From contig JAIOQZ010000058.1 in NCBI GenBank assembly GCA_021108395.1, positions 1 to 64,000 of the forward strand: a stretch of DNA of 64,000 nucleotides, written 5' to 3'. Source of the DNA: Candidatus Cloacimonadota bacterium. GTDB taxonomy: Bacteria > Cloacimonadota > Cloacimonadia > Cloacimonadales > JAIOQZ01. Shown here piece after piece: positions 48,005-56,732 of this stretch. Position numbers and translations under genes: made by a program. The notes under the pieces were generated by a model. The model was not told the origin of the DNA, ran no database searches, and saw only the letters and a program-made list of their open reading frames with translations. Numbering within the stretch: the stretch's first letter is position 1; every line of letters starts with the position of its first letter.

Positions 48005-50071
48005 TCAGTCTTCGCCTTCCTCGCTCTCTGTCGAGTCAAACACGACCATCTCGGCGCCGGAAACATAGCGCTCGAAGTGGAACAGGTCGTTTTCTCTGAA
48101 CTTGTCGAGGATGGCATGGATGGCATCGAGCGCTCCGTTGATACGCTCGAAATAGTGGTTCTGGCGTTCGTTCAGTTGGTTGTCTTCTGTCACCAGGCTG
48201 TCGTGCAGCATATCCATGTTACCACGCAGCACCATCAGTGGTTGATTGATCTCGTGGTTGGTGGTTATCGCCATAGCCATTATCGAGGCCTGGCGATCGA
48301 GGCGAATGATTTCATCCTGTGCCTGCTCGAGCTTCGTGAAGGACTCCTTCAGCGCCTGCATATCCTTTTTGTGTTGCGAAACATCGACCATGACGCCGAC
48401 CAGGCCGCCCAGCGAGCCGTCAACATTGTAGAACACCGATTTACTGATGCGCATATCAATTTCGCGGCCATCGGCGCGCACCACTCTCGATTCATACTCC
48501 TGGTGCTTTGTTTTCAGGAGCCGAAGGTCGTGCTGATGAAATTCTTCGGCCAGGTGGCGCGGCTGAAGGTCAAATATGCTCCGTCCGACTATCTCCTCAC
48601 GAGTATGTCCCAGCAGCAGTTCAAGCTCTCTGTTGCACCCCAGGAACACCCCGCTTGCGTCCTTGTAGAACACCGGATGCGGCAGTTGATCAAGCAGGCT
48701 CTGCAAGAAGCGGTACTGATTCTTCAGCTCGTGATTACTGCGGTTCATCTCGAGGCTGCGCTCCTCGACAAGCTGCTGTAGATTGTCGCGATGCTGGGCC
48801 AGCTCATATTCGATACGCTTGGACTCTGTGATATCCCGAATGGTGCCCACCAGTGTCTTTCTGCCGGTTTTGGGGTCGGTGAGCAGCGTTTTCTTGGTCG
48901 AAATGACATGAAGCTCGCCATCGCCATTGGTCAGGTCCTCGATATTCTCGTTGGCCTTGCCCGACTGAAAAACCTGGTCATCCTTTTCCCAGAAAACATC
49001 CGCCTGCTCTCGCGGGAAGTAATCGTAGTCAGTTTTGCCGATAAGGTCCTCGCGACTGACACCCATGAAACTGCACAGAGCGTCATTCAGCAATATCCAG
49101 TTGTGCTGCTCATCCTTGACGAAGACAGGGTCGGCGAGGGCGTTGAGGATGTCGTCGAAGAACTGGCGAGACACCCGCAACTGTTCACTGGCGTCTCGTT
49201 GCGCGGTTACGTCGATATTCATACATAGTATCTCACGCACCTCGTTCTGCTCGCGGATCGGAAACATCGCCGAAAATATCCGCAGCATACGGCCATCACC
49301 CTGCCGCACATCCCATTCCCGGGTCGCAGAGGCCTCGCCGGTTTTAATCATGCGTTTTACCAGCGACAGAAATTCTCTCCTGTCCACAGCCGACAGGCGC
49401 AGGAGGTCATGCACTGGTTCGCCCAGCGCGTTTTCGCGGGTAATGCCATACAGCCGGGAGCTGGCATCATTCCAGTATTGCACACGGCTTTTACGGTCGA
49501 AACCCATGATGGCTACGCCGGAAGCGTTTTCGAGGACTGCGCTGAATCGGGCGATGCTGCGACGCAGCTCCTTCTCGGCCAGCAGGCGCTCGTTCACCTC
49601 GATATCGAGCTCTACGCCGGCGCGATTGAGCTCATCGGCGCGTTGTTCCATCAATCTATCGTGCTCGCTGGTGGATTGATCGAGGCGACGGCTGAGGCGG
49701 CTGACTTCGCTGTAGTCTATGAGGGAAGCGAAATAACGAAGACGCCCGTCGGTGGGGACAGCAATAACCCTGACGCGCACAAACACGCTGTGGCCTTCAC
49801 GGTGGCGCAACCGCAACGACAGGAAATCGTCGGTTTCATCCTTCGCCAGGCCGGCCAGCTTGCGTTCCCAGAGTTTTCGTTCTTCGGGATGCACCAGGTC
49901 AGTAAGATGCAAGTCGCCCTCGAGGAAGGATTTGGCAGGATAGCCTGTCAGTACCGTTACGCCAGGAGAAACCCAAGCCACCGGCTCGTCAGGATTGTCA
50001 CTCCAGGCGATGAGTACGACATGGCTGTCTTGCAGCAATAGGGACAGAGTTTCTTCGCCAACTGTTTGCAT
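48005..50071 (-). CDS. Multi-PAS sensor ending in a DHp-like module, no ATPase domain
   Basis: The 688 residues, with no membrane segment, hold about four PAS domains separated by coiled coils (first near 15-125, last near 445-560: LDQLPHPVFYKDASGVFLGCNRELELLLGHTREEIVG). The C-terminal 95 residues start RLDRQASIMAMAITTNHEINQPLMVLRGN, with His606 in the H-box position. A helical hairpin and a conserved end (FHFERYVSGAEMVVF) plus an acidic tail follow. A HATPase domain would need at least 100 further residues and is absent. The same module ends the TPR protein at 54350. It cannot autophosphorylate alone. Confidence 0.88.
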   Translation of the reverse strand: MQTVGEETLSLLLQDSHVVLIAWSDNPDEPVAWVSPGVTVLTGYPAKSFLEGDLHLTDLVHPEERKLWERKLAGLAKDETDDFLSLRLRHREGHSVFVRVRVIAVPTDGRLRYFASLIDYSEVSRLSRRLDQSTSEHDRLMEQRADELNRAGVELDIEVNERLLAEKELRRSIARFSAVLENASGVAIMGFDRKSRVQYWNDASSRLYGITRENALGEPVHDLLRLSAVDRREFLSLVKRMIKTGEASATREWDVRQGDGRMLRIFSAMFPIREQNEVREILCMNIDVTAQRDASEQLRVSRQFFDDILNALADPVFVKDEQHNWILLNDALCSFMGVSREDLIGKTDYDYFPREQADVFWEKDDQVFQSGKANENIEDLTNGDGELHVISTKKTLLTDPKTGRKTLVGTIRDITESKRIEYELAQHRDNLQQLVEERSLEMNRSNHELKNQYRFLQSLLDQLPHPVFYKDASGVFLGCNRELELLLGHTREEIVGRSIFDLQPRHLAEEFHQHDLRLLKTKHQEYESRVVRADGREIDMRISKSVFYNVDGSLGGLVGVMVDVSQHKKDMQALKESFTKLEQAQDEIIRLDRQASIMAMAITTNHEINQPLMVLRGNMDMLHDSLVTEDNQLNERQNHYFERINGALDAIHAILDKFRENDLFHFERYVSGAEMVVFDSTESEEGED

Positions 50072-50092
50072 TAGCGTCTCCCTGTTACAATC

Positions 50093-50121
50093 AATATACT
50101 ACCAATATACCTGCCTTGCAA
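50093..50121 (-). promoter_or_regulatory. Promoter of the PAS gene
   Basis: Minus strand TTGCAA (50121-50116), 17 bp, TATATT (50098-50093). Confidence 0.5.
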
Positions 50122-50136
50122 GGTTTTTTCAGGTGA

Positions 50137-52689
50137 TTACTGAACCTTCAGCCGAATCTGGCCGGGCACGCTGAGATTGTAGCCCCTCGAATAATAGAGA
50201 AGGGAATCTTCCCCGTCAAAAAGATACACCAGCGGGTAGGCTTCGCTGTCCAGTTCTTCGCCGCCCACAGGCTGGCCATACAGCACCCGTGCGTCCTTCA
50301 CCTCAATCGGGCGGCGGCCTTCCACCCACACCACCACATCAACGCCGGCGGCGGTCATGTCGGGCAGCAGCCCATGCAGTTGTTCGAGCATCCGATGCTG
50401 CGGCTCGGTGTCTTCGCGGCCCAGCACATAGACCAGTTTCATTCCCTGAGGCGCACCGCCGAGGTCTCTGGCGGCAAGGGCTTTGTCGTCCAGCTCGAGC
50501 GGTTCGTCGCCGCCACGGCGGGCAGGCGTCCACAAGCGCACCACGAGGCTGTCTGTCGTCTCGTCGAGCGAGCGCAGATGCGCACAGGCGTCACCGTTGT
50601 CGTTGCGCGTTACCGCTTCGAGTACATAATGCACATCCGGCTCCTGCGACCACGTAAACACGGCTGTGAGCGAGTCGGTTTCGGCCTCGAACCAGGTGTA
50701 GTATAGCCCGTCTTCGTCAATCGTGGCCAGAAACATGTTGCCGAATGGGTCTGGCGGCGTCGGTGTTCCGTCCACCTCGAGGCGAACAGTCAGCGTCCGC
50801 TCGATTCGCTCGACCGGGTCTTCTTCGTCTTCCTCGAACGCTGTCCATTCCCCGTCGTTCCAGTATTCAAGAAAACCGCGCCAGCGCAGCGGCACGCCCA
50901 GGCTCTTCAGGGCGGATGTAAGCAACACGCGCCGACCAGACTTGCTGATATTGCGCATGTTGAGCCATTGCATCGGGTCGGGCGAGCCGGTGAAGTAAGT
51001 ATATCGCAGTGTTGTATCCACGCTGGTTTCAGCATCCAGCCACTGTTCCACCGCCGCGATAGTGGAAGGAATGTCGTCGCCGCGTAGATGCGCCACGCGC
51101 TCGCTGAAGGGCAACGCCCAGCCGTTCTCCGGGCAGGGGACGCGGCGAAAGGTGCAACCCAGCACATGCTCTCGCCAGATGCTGTCCGGCATCGCCCAAT
51201 ACTGCCGCGCCTGTGCCAGCAAGGTCGCCCGCTGGTGAATAGCCGCGCTGTCGGGCATTTCGATGAGCTCTTTGATGTCCCAATCGGCCAGCATCAGATG
51301 CAGCACGTCGTACACAGCCTCGTCGTCCGCGGCGGCGGCAAGCACGTTCAGCCAGTCATCGGCGGCGCCGGCAAGACGCTTGCACATCTCCAGCCAGGCT
51401 TCGCGGCGTTCCATGTAATCCTCGTCGCTCTCGTCGTCGTCGGGCGACAGCGGGAAGTGGCGCAGGAAATCAAGGGTTTGACGCTGGTCGCGAAGCCATT
51501 TGTCACGGGTGAGTTCCGCCACGCGCTTGCGCAGAGTGAAATCTTCGAGGATGGCTACATCGGATTCGGGCAGTTCGGTGTCGTCTTTGCTCAGAAAGTG
51601 CAATATAAACGTGTCGTCCAATTCCACGTCGTCCGTGATGGTCAGTGTGTGCGTTCCTGGCTTCGAGCCATCGGCGGAACCCATCGCAAAGCGTTCGCCC
51701 TCCTGGGCCGACCAGATGACGTCGGCCCGCCCCAGCGGAATCTCGACACAGCCGTCTTCATCGGTATCGAGCCGCAGCATCCCGAACAGCCCGCCCCAAC
51801 TGACGGCGAACAGCGTCACCTCGGCTTCGGCTACCAGCTCACCCGCTTCGTCCAACACGATGAACCGATGAAGATGCACCGGCGCGTATATCTCGGTGGT
51901 GACCATCGTGGTCACGCAAAGATGCGTCTCGATCGTGCGCGGGCTGTCATACTCGCCAATGGCGTGGCTGGTGATAATCGGGGCGCGCTGCGTGGAGCGG
52001 GTAAACCACGCTGAGGCCAATCGGTTGGCCGGTTCCGCCGAACCCAGGAATGTCCAGCCGTCGGGCGTCCACACCTCGGTCCAGGCGTGGTTGTTGTCGG
52101 TAAAGCTCCAGTTGGGCGCCGAGGCCGTGCGGGCGGGGATGCCCACGCTGCGCGCCGCGGCGATGAACAGGATCATCATCTCCTCGCAACGGCCATAGCC
52201 GCGACGGATTGTGGTGAGCGGGGGCTGGTCGCGGCCACTGGTTGGCTCGAAGCGCATTTTGCCGTCGCACCAGATATTTACCAGAGTGATGGCCTCATAG
52301 ATGTCGGTTATGTCCTCCAGCTCGGCGGAAAGCTCCTCATAGAATGGCTGACGCCAGCGCTGGTATGGCTCCTGCGACACACGCGACGGCAGCACAAAGT
52401 GAACAAACGCTTGCTCGGGTACATCCTGCGCCCAGGGCAATTGCCGGGCAGCGACGGCCAGGCGAATATTGTCGAGCACGAAGTCTGCCGGCAGCGCCGA
52501 GAGGTCGTAGGATGAGGCATTGTCGAGCAGGAAGCGGACGTAACGCAGGGTGTCGCCGCTTTGCGAATCTAACAGTTCGAGCAGGCCGGAAGCGTTGTCG
52601 CCGGCGTAGCGCTCGATGCGTTCGTCGAGTGTCAGGGCCGCCAGGGTTGTGGCGATGAGCAACAGAAATATCAACGTAATGTGGCGCAT
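50137..52689 (-). CDS. Exported transglutaminase-fold protein
   Basis: Start ATG 52689 with GAGGAGAG upstream; signal peptide MRHITLIFLLLIATTLAALT. The 850 residues contain a transglutaminase/protease-like core at about 145-260 with Cys in RRGYGRCEEMMILFIAAARSVGIPAR, His in NNHAWTEVWTPDGW and a following Asp-type position. Beta-sandwich and helical regions follow (about 270-700), with an Asp/Glu-rich patch (SPDDDESDEDYMERRE) and a C-terminal thioredoxin-like segment (MKLVYVLGREDTEPQHRMLEQLHGLLP). It may cleave or cross-link cell-surface peptides. It follows the Wzi-like gene by 43 bp, so they probably share an operon. Confidence 0.82.
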   Translation of the reverse strand: MRHITLIFLLLIATTLAALTLDERIERYAGDNASGLLELLDSQSGDTLRYVRFLLDNASSYDLSALPADFVLDNIRLAVAARQLPWAQDVPEQAFVHFVLPSRVSQEPYQRWRQPFYEELSAELEDITDIYEAITLVNIWCDGKMRFEPTSGRDQPPLTTIRRGYGRCEEMMILFIAAARSVGIPARTASAPNWSFTDNNHAWTEVWTPDGWTFLGSAEPANRLASAWFTRSTQRAPIITSHAIGEYDSPRTIETHLCVTTMVTTEIYAPVHLHRFIVLDEAGELVAEAEVTLFAVSWGGLFGMLRLDTDEDGCVEIPLGRADVIWSAQEGERFAMGSADGSKPGTHTLTITDDVELDDTFILHFLSKDDTELPESDVAILEDFTLRKRVAELTRDKWLRDQRQTLDFLRHFPLSPDDDESDEDYMERREAWLEMCKRLAGAADDWLNVLAAAADDEAVYDVLHLMLADWDIKELIEMPDSAAIHQRATLLAQARQYWAMPDSIWREHVLGCTFRRVPCPENGWALPFSERVAHLRGDDIPSTIAAVEQWLDAETSVDTTLRYTYFTGSPDPMQWLNMRNISKSGRRVLLTSALKSLGVPLRWRGFLEYWNDGEWTAFEEDEEDPVERIERTLTVRLEVDGTPTPPDPFGNMFLATIDEDGLYYTWFEAETDSLTAVFTWSQEPDVHYVLEAVTRNDNGDACAHLRSLDETTDSLVVRLWTPARRGGDEPLELDDKALAARDLGGAPQGMKLVYVLGREDTEPQHRMLEQLHGLLPDMTAAGVDVVVWVEGRRPIEVKDARVLYGQPVGGEELDSEAYPLVYLFDGEDSLLYYSRGYNLSVPGQIRLKVQ

Positions 52690-52732
52690 TGTCTCTCCTC
52701 GTATATCGTTCTTGTGTATCAATTCTCGTGAA

Positions 52733-54217
52733 TCAGTAGCGCGTCTGCCAGGAGACGAACCAGTTGGTTTGTGAGCCGCTGTCACGCTCGGTGTGGGTTG
52801 CAGCCAGCTTGACGCTGTGGTGCGCCAGCGGCAACCAGGTAATGGCGCCTTTCAGGTACAGCGTGTCGGTGACGTCGCCTTCGAGCCAACCGGCGGCGTT
52901 TGACGGGCGCGCGTCGTAGTTTGTGGCGGGGTCGTAGCCCACGCTCCCCTGTTGAACGAAGGTGACGGCGGCATCCAGCGAAAGGCGCGCCGGCAGCGGC
53001 AGGTTGGCCTCGGCGGTGTAGGCGATGAGATTGGCGCCGAGCGGATAACCCAGCCCCTCGCCTTCGTGGGTATAACTGCCAAGCTGGGAGTTGTGCGTGT
53101 ACAGCCAGGGACGGATGGCCACGCCTTCGAGGGTGAGCCGCGGAACGCCGCCGGCAAATGTTGGCGCACAGAACACTACTCCGCCCTGCACTGCGTATTT
53201 GTTGCCCCACCAGTCACCCATGATTTCGGCTATGCGCAGTTCATCGAGATAGCCCTGGCCGTAGAGAGTGAGCCAGGAAAGCGAGCGCCACTCGAACCCG
53301 GCGAAAATGGCGACATTGTCACGGTCGTGCAGCTTGTGCTCTACAATGCGCAGGAAGGTGTGCGGCAACAGGTAGCTGACATCCGGGGCGCGACCGCCAT
53401 ATACGATTGTTTCACCGGCAAAGATGCTCAGGTTGTCGGTTGGCTCGATGTCCAACCGATGCAGCATCAGATACTTCTCGTCCAAACGCTTTTCGCTGTA
53501 CAGTGTGTCCCTGCCCGCAGGCAACAGCGAGGCATGCACCAGGCTGAGGCTGACCGGGCCGGCATCGAGCTCCCATGACGCCCAGCCGTAGTTGCCGACG
53601 GCGCGGCTGAGAATGATGGAGCCGCTGACGCCGTTGCCAACCTGAAAGCGGCCACGCCCCAGGGCAAAATCCCCCCAGTCGCTGGCAGCCACCATCCATG
53701 CTTCGAGATCATCGAGTTCGAGCAGTTCCGGGTCGCGTTTGTGCCAGCCCGTCACCAGCGGCGAGTGTTTATCTGCCCATGGCAGGTCTCCGCTGTAGAA
53801 TCCATACCACCAGCGCCCCCACATGGACAGCCGCGAACCCCAGGCGACGTCAACTTCCGTTCCATAAAGCAGGAACAGCGCCTGCTCGTCCTCGTCGCCT
53901 TCCATTGCCGCCCCGGCAATGGGCGACACCGCGATGACAGCTTTGTCGCCACCCCAGACCAGAAAGCGGTTGTCGTCTCGCCGCGCAAAAAAAGCCTGCA
54001 TCGAAGGCGCGACGCGACGAAGCGGCCAGAGTGCGCAAGCAAGGGAATCGGTAACCGGCAAAGAAAGTGAGTCAGGTGGCGGAACAAGCTGAAAGTGAGT
54101 ATAGAGGCGCGAGTGAACGGTTGGCCGGCGCAGGCCGCCGGGCAGCGTCGGCGCTGCCTGCAACAGGAAACAGAGCATCAGGAGGCAAATGGAAAACAGG
54201 ATATGTCGGCGATGCAT
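52733..54217 (-). CDS. Wzi-like outer-membrane beta-barrel protein
   Basis: The 494 residues start with a signal peptide (MHRRHILFSICLLMLCFLLQA). The mature part alternates aromatic and polar strands and ends in WQTRY, the aromatic-terminated beta-signal of outer-membrane barrels. The middle segment (EKRLDEKYLMLHRLDIEPTDNLSIFAGETIVYGGR) resembles the capsule-assembly protein Wzi group. It could anchor a surface polysaccharide; the MBOAT pair at 14-16 kb may modify such a polymer, but this link is speculative. Confidence 0.75.
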   Translation of the reverse strand: MHRRHILFSICLLMLCFLLQAAPTLPGGLRRPTVHSRLYTHFQLVPPPDSLSLPVTDSLACALWPLRRVAPSMQAFFARRDDNRFLVWGGDKAVIAVSPIAGAAMEGDEDEQALFLLYGTEVDVAWGSRLSMWGRWWYGFYSGDLPWADKHSPLVTGWHKRDPELLELDDLEAWMVAASDWGDFALGRGRFQVGNGVSGSIILSRAVGNYGWASWELDAGPVSLSLVHASLLPAGRDTLYSEKRLDEKYLMLHRLDIEPTDNLSIFAGETIVYGGRAPDVSYLLPHTFLRIVEHKLHDRDNVAIFAGFEWRSLSWLTLYGQGYLDELRIAEIMGDWWGNKYAVQGGVVFCAPTFAGGVPRLTLEGVAIRPWLYTHNSQLGSYTHEGEGLGYPLGANLIAYTAEANLPLPARLSLDAAVTFVQQGSVGYDPATNYDARPSNAAGWLEGDVTDTLYLKGAITWLPLAHHSVKLAATHTERDSGSQTNWFVSWQTRY

Positions 54218-54349
54218 GGGGGCAATCCTTTGTCCGTTTTTGATAGATTACTGAGAAGGGCAATGGCGTCAAGCAAAACCGGATGAAAGAAATAACTTGC
54301 CGTCAGAGCATGATGATACCATTTTATATAAATGGAGGCAGAAGTACTC

Positions 54350-55585
54350 ATGTCAGATATTGAGAACAAGAAAGAAATCATCGATACCATGCTGACACAA
54401 GCGCGAAACAAACGACGCAAGGCTCCCGAAGAAACCATCTCGCTGGCAACTCGTGCGCTCGAAATAGCTAAAGAAATCGAAAGCGACGAACACATTGCCG
54501 ACGCCTACCAGTGGATGGGGATTGGCCATTTTAACATATCGAGCTACGAAAAATCACTCAAGTACAATCTGAAAAGCATGGAGTTGAACGAAAGGCTCGG
54601 TCGCACAAAACACTTCGCCAGCAATCTGTCAAACATCGGCCTCCAGTACGAAGTTCTCGACGATTTCAACAGTGCAGAATATTATTACAACAAAGCGCAC
54701 GACATCTATAAGGAACTGGGCTACACTCTTGGCCTGGCAGGCATCTATTCAAAAATGGGCAATCTGATGGTGGGCAGGGGTGACCTCGAGCAGGGCATCG
54801 CCTACCACCAGCAAGCGCTCGAGCTGCGCCGCCAACAGGGCAATGACATGGGCATCGCGCTCGCCTGTCACAACATCGGCCACATCGAAAGACAACTGGG
54901 CAAGTTCAATTCTGCCATGGAAAACCTGCAAACAGCATTGAAAATCCGAGAGGATATCGACGATAATCGTGGCATCGCCATCACCGCCACCGAAATCGCC
55001 AGAATCCTGATAGTACGCGAGCAATGGGCAGATGCCCTCGCCAAAGCCCTTATCGCACACAACATAGCCAAAGATTGCGGGTTGCGTGAAGAGCTGATGC
55101 ATTCGTGGGAATTGCTGTCCAACATCCAGGCCGGCATGGGCCAGTTCGAGGAAGCTCTGCATTCCCACCGCCAGTTTTCGCAGTTGCAGCACGAGATTTA
55201 TGCTTCGCAGTTATTGATGCGCATTTCCGAGTTGCAGACACGGTGGACCAGCGAGAAACAACAGCGTGAAATCGATATTCTGCGCAAGGACAATGAAATC
55301 CTCGAACTTGAACGACGCAACATCGCCCTGGCGCTGGCTGTTACGGCGAGCCACGAGATGAACCAACCGCTGATGGTACTTCAGGGTAATCTGGAAATGC
55401 TGCTGAGTACAATCACGGCTGTCGATGGGCGGCAAAAGCGTTACATGGCACGAATCGACGCTTCACAGAAGCGTATCCGGAATGTGTTGCGCAAATTCAG
55501 AACAGCCAGCGATATTCAATTTGAGCCATACAGCGAATCATCACCCATGATCGTCTTTGCAGACAACGAGGAGTCCAATCCATGA
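54350..55585 (+). CDS. TPR protein ending in a DHp-like module, no ATPase domain
   Basis: Start ATG 54350, since the upstream in-frame ATG overlaps the GGAGG that serves it. The 411 residues have an N-terminal array of about six TPRs (about 15-290: IADAYQWMGIGHFNISSYEKSL, HFASNLSNIGLQYEVLDDFNSAEYYYNKA), a coiled coil (about 290-325), then the module ALAVTASHEMNQPLMVLQGN with His335. It ends IQFEPYSESSPMIVFADNEE. About 77 residues follow the histidine, and there is no HATPase. The module matches the PAS protein at 48005. Coupled to the PilZ gene by a four-base overlap. Confidence 0.9.
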   Translation: MSDIENKKEIIDTMLTQARNKRRKAPEETISLATRALEIAKEIESDEHIADAYQWMGIGHFNISSYEKSLKYNLKSMELNERLGRTKHFASNLSNIGLQYEVLDDFNSAEYYYNKAHDIYKELGYTLGLAGIYSKMGNLMVGRGDLEQGIAYHQQALELRRQQGNDMGIALACHNIGHIERQLGKFNSAMENLQTALKIREDIDDNRGIAITATEIARILIVREQWADALAKALIAHNIAKDCGLREELMHSWELLSNIQAGMGQFEEALHSHRQFSQLQHEIYASQLLMRISELQTRWTSEKQQREIDILRKDNEILELERRNIALALAVTASHEMNQPLMVLQGNLEMLLSTITAVDGRQKRYMARIDASQKRIRNVLRKFRTASDIQFEPYSESSPMIVFADNEESNP

Positions 55586-55995
55586 GACGTTTCATCCGTC
55601 ACCCCGCCTCCATCCCCATCATCTACAGTCTGGAAGACCGCATGGATCCGCACGAGGAACTGGCGAGCAACATCGGACACGGAGGCCTGTGTTTTCGCTC
55701 AGAACACCCACTGCCCACCGGCAGCGTGATTCAAATCCAAATAATGGTGCATGAGCCTGCATTTGAGGCCAACGGCACAGTGATGTGGAGCAAGAAACGC
55801 AACGACCACTATGAGATAGGCATCGAGTTCGACAATGCCGACATCGAGTTCAGGGTACGCATGGTCGAGCAGGTGTGTTACATCGAACACTACCGGCATG
55901 AAGTCGAGCGCGAAGAGGGGCGTAAGCTGTCGAGTCGTGAAGCCGCGCTCGAGTGGATTCGCAAGTTCGGCGGCAGCTTTCCTCACATCGAATAG
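55582..55995 (+). CDS. PilZ-domain protein
   Basis: The 137 residues open with the cyclic-di-GMP signature R-x3-R (Arg2-Arg6 in RRFIRHP) and continue with SNIGHGGLCFRSEHPLPTGSVIQIQI; the second motif reads N-x-G-x-G-G where most have (D/N)-x-S-x-x-G. The rest is the PilZ barrel (FEANGTVMWSKKRNDHYEIGIEF) and a helical tail. Binding of cyclic-di-GMP is likely but the Ser-to-Gly change may weaken it. Translated from an ATG overlapping the TPR-gene stop. Confidence 0.88.
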   Translation: MRRFIRHPASIPIIYSLEDRMDPHEELASNIGHGGLCFRSEHPLPTGSVIQIQIMVHEPAFEANGTVMWSKKRNDHYEIGIEFDNADIEFRVRMVEQVCYIEHYRHEVEREEGRKLSSREAALEWIRKFGGSFPHIE

Positions 55996-56013
55996 CTGTT
56001 ACTCTCCAGAGAT

Positions 56014-56691
56014 TCAGTTCCCTTCCAGCTCGGCTCTCACCTGCGCCGCTTCCTCGTCGCGGCCATTGACCTCGAGTAACATGGCGTAGAATTCTTTCAC
56101 TTCGACAGCGTCCACTTCCTCATCAGGGTCTTCGATGTCCTTTCCATAGTATCCGAAACCGGTCTCCAGCGTGGCCAGCGCTGTGGCGTCCTCGCCCAGC
56201 GCGTGTTGAGCCCTGGCCAGCCACACATAGGCGTCGTAATGCTCGATGCGCGTCTCGATGGCTTTCTCGAACGCTGTAGCAGCCTGAGCGTAGCGGCCAC
56301 TCTCGTAATAGGCTTCCCCTTTGTGCCGCCACGGGCACGACCAGTCAGGCTTCGACTCGTTGAGCTTGTCGTACTGCGCCAACGCATCGTCATAGCGACC
56401 CATGGACAGCATGAGGTTGGCCCAGCCAAAACGCTGCCCGGCCTTCAGGTCGTCCTGGTGTTCGTCGTACCAGCCGATGGTGCGGTTCAGCTCCATGAGA
56501 TGCAGATAGCCCAGCATAAGCCGCGCCGAGGCGTCGGCCTCGTTCTCGGCGAGTTGGGCAGTGAAGTGCCCCTGTGCCGCCAAGAATGTCTCTTGTGAGG
56601 GTTCGGCTTGATAGACGGCGAAGGGGGCATCCTGGGCGAACAGCCAAGTGGCGCACGCCAGGATTGTCAGGATAATGAATGTGTTGCGCAT
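56014..56691 (-). CDS. Exported TPR protein
   Basis: Start ATG 56691 after GAGGAG; signal peptide MRNTFIILTILACATWLFA. The 225 residues form TPR repeats (QRFGWANLMLSMGRYDDALAQYDKLNESKP, WRHKGEAYYESGRYAQAATAFEKAIETR, AYVWLARAQHALGEDATALATLETGF) and end acidic. Periplasmic or secreted scaffold; partner unknown. Adjacent to era, but the 41-bp gap and separate signals leave the operon question open. Confidence 0.85.
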   Translation of the reverse strand: MRNTFIILTILACATWLFAQDAPFAVYQAEPSQETFLAAQGHFTAQLAENEADASARLMLGYLHLMELNRTIGWYDEHQDDLKAGQRFGWANLMLSMGRYDDALAQYDKLNESKPDWSCPWRHKGEAYYESGRYAQAATAFEKAIETRIEHYDAYVWLARAQHALGEDATALATLETGFGYYGKDIEDPDEEVDAVEVKEFYAMLLEVNGRDEEAAQVRAELEGN

Positions 56692-56732
56692 CGTTTCTTT
56701 CTCCTCATATTTTGTTTGATTTCTACTGTGTT

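Noticed and set aside
48005-50071. PAS protein as a histidine kinase truncated by a frameshift
   Set aside because: The TPR protein ends in the same way with the same closing motif, and the bases after 48005 show no HATPase motifs in any frame.
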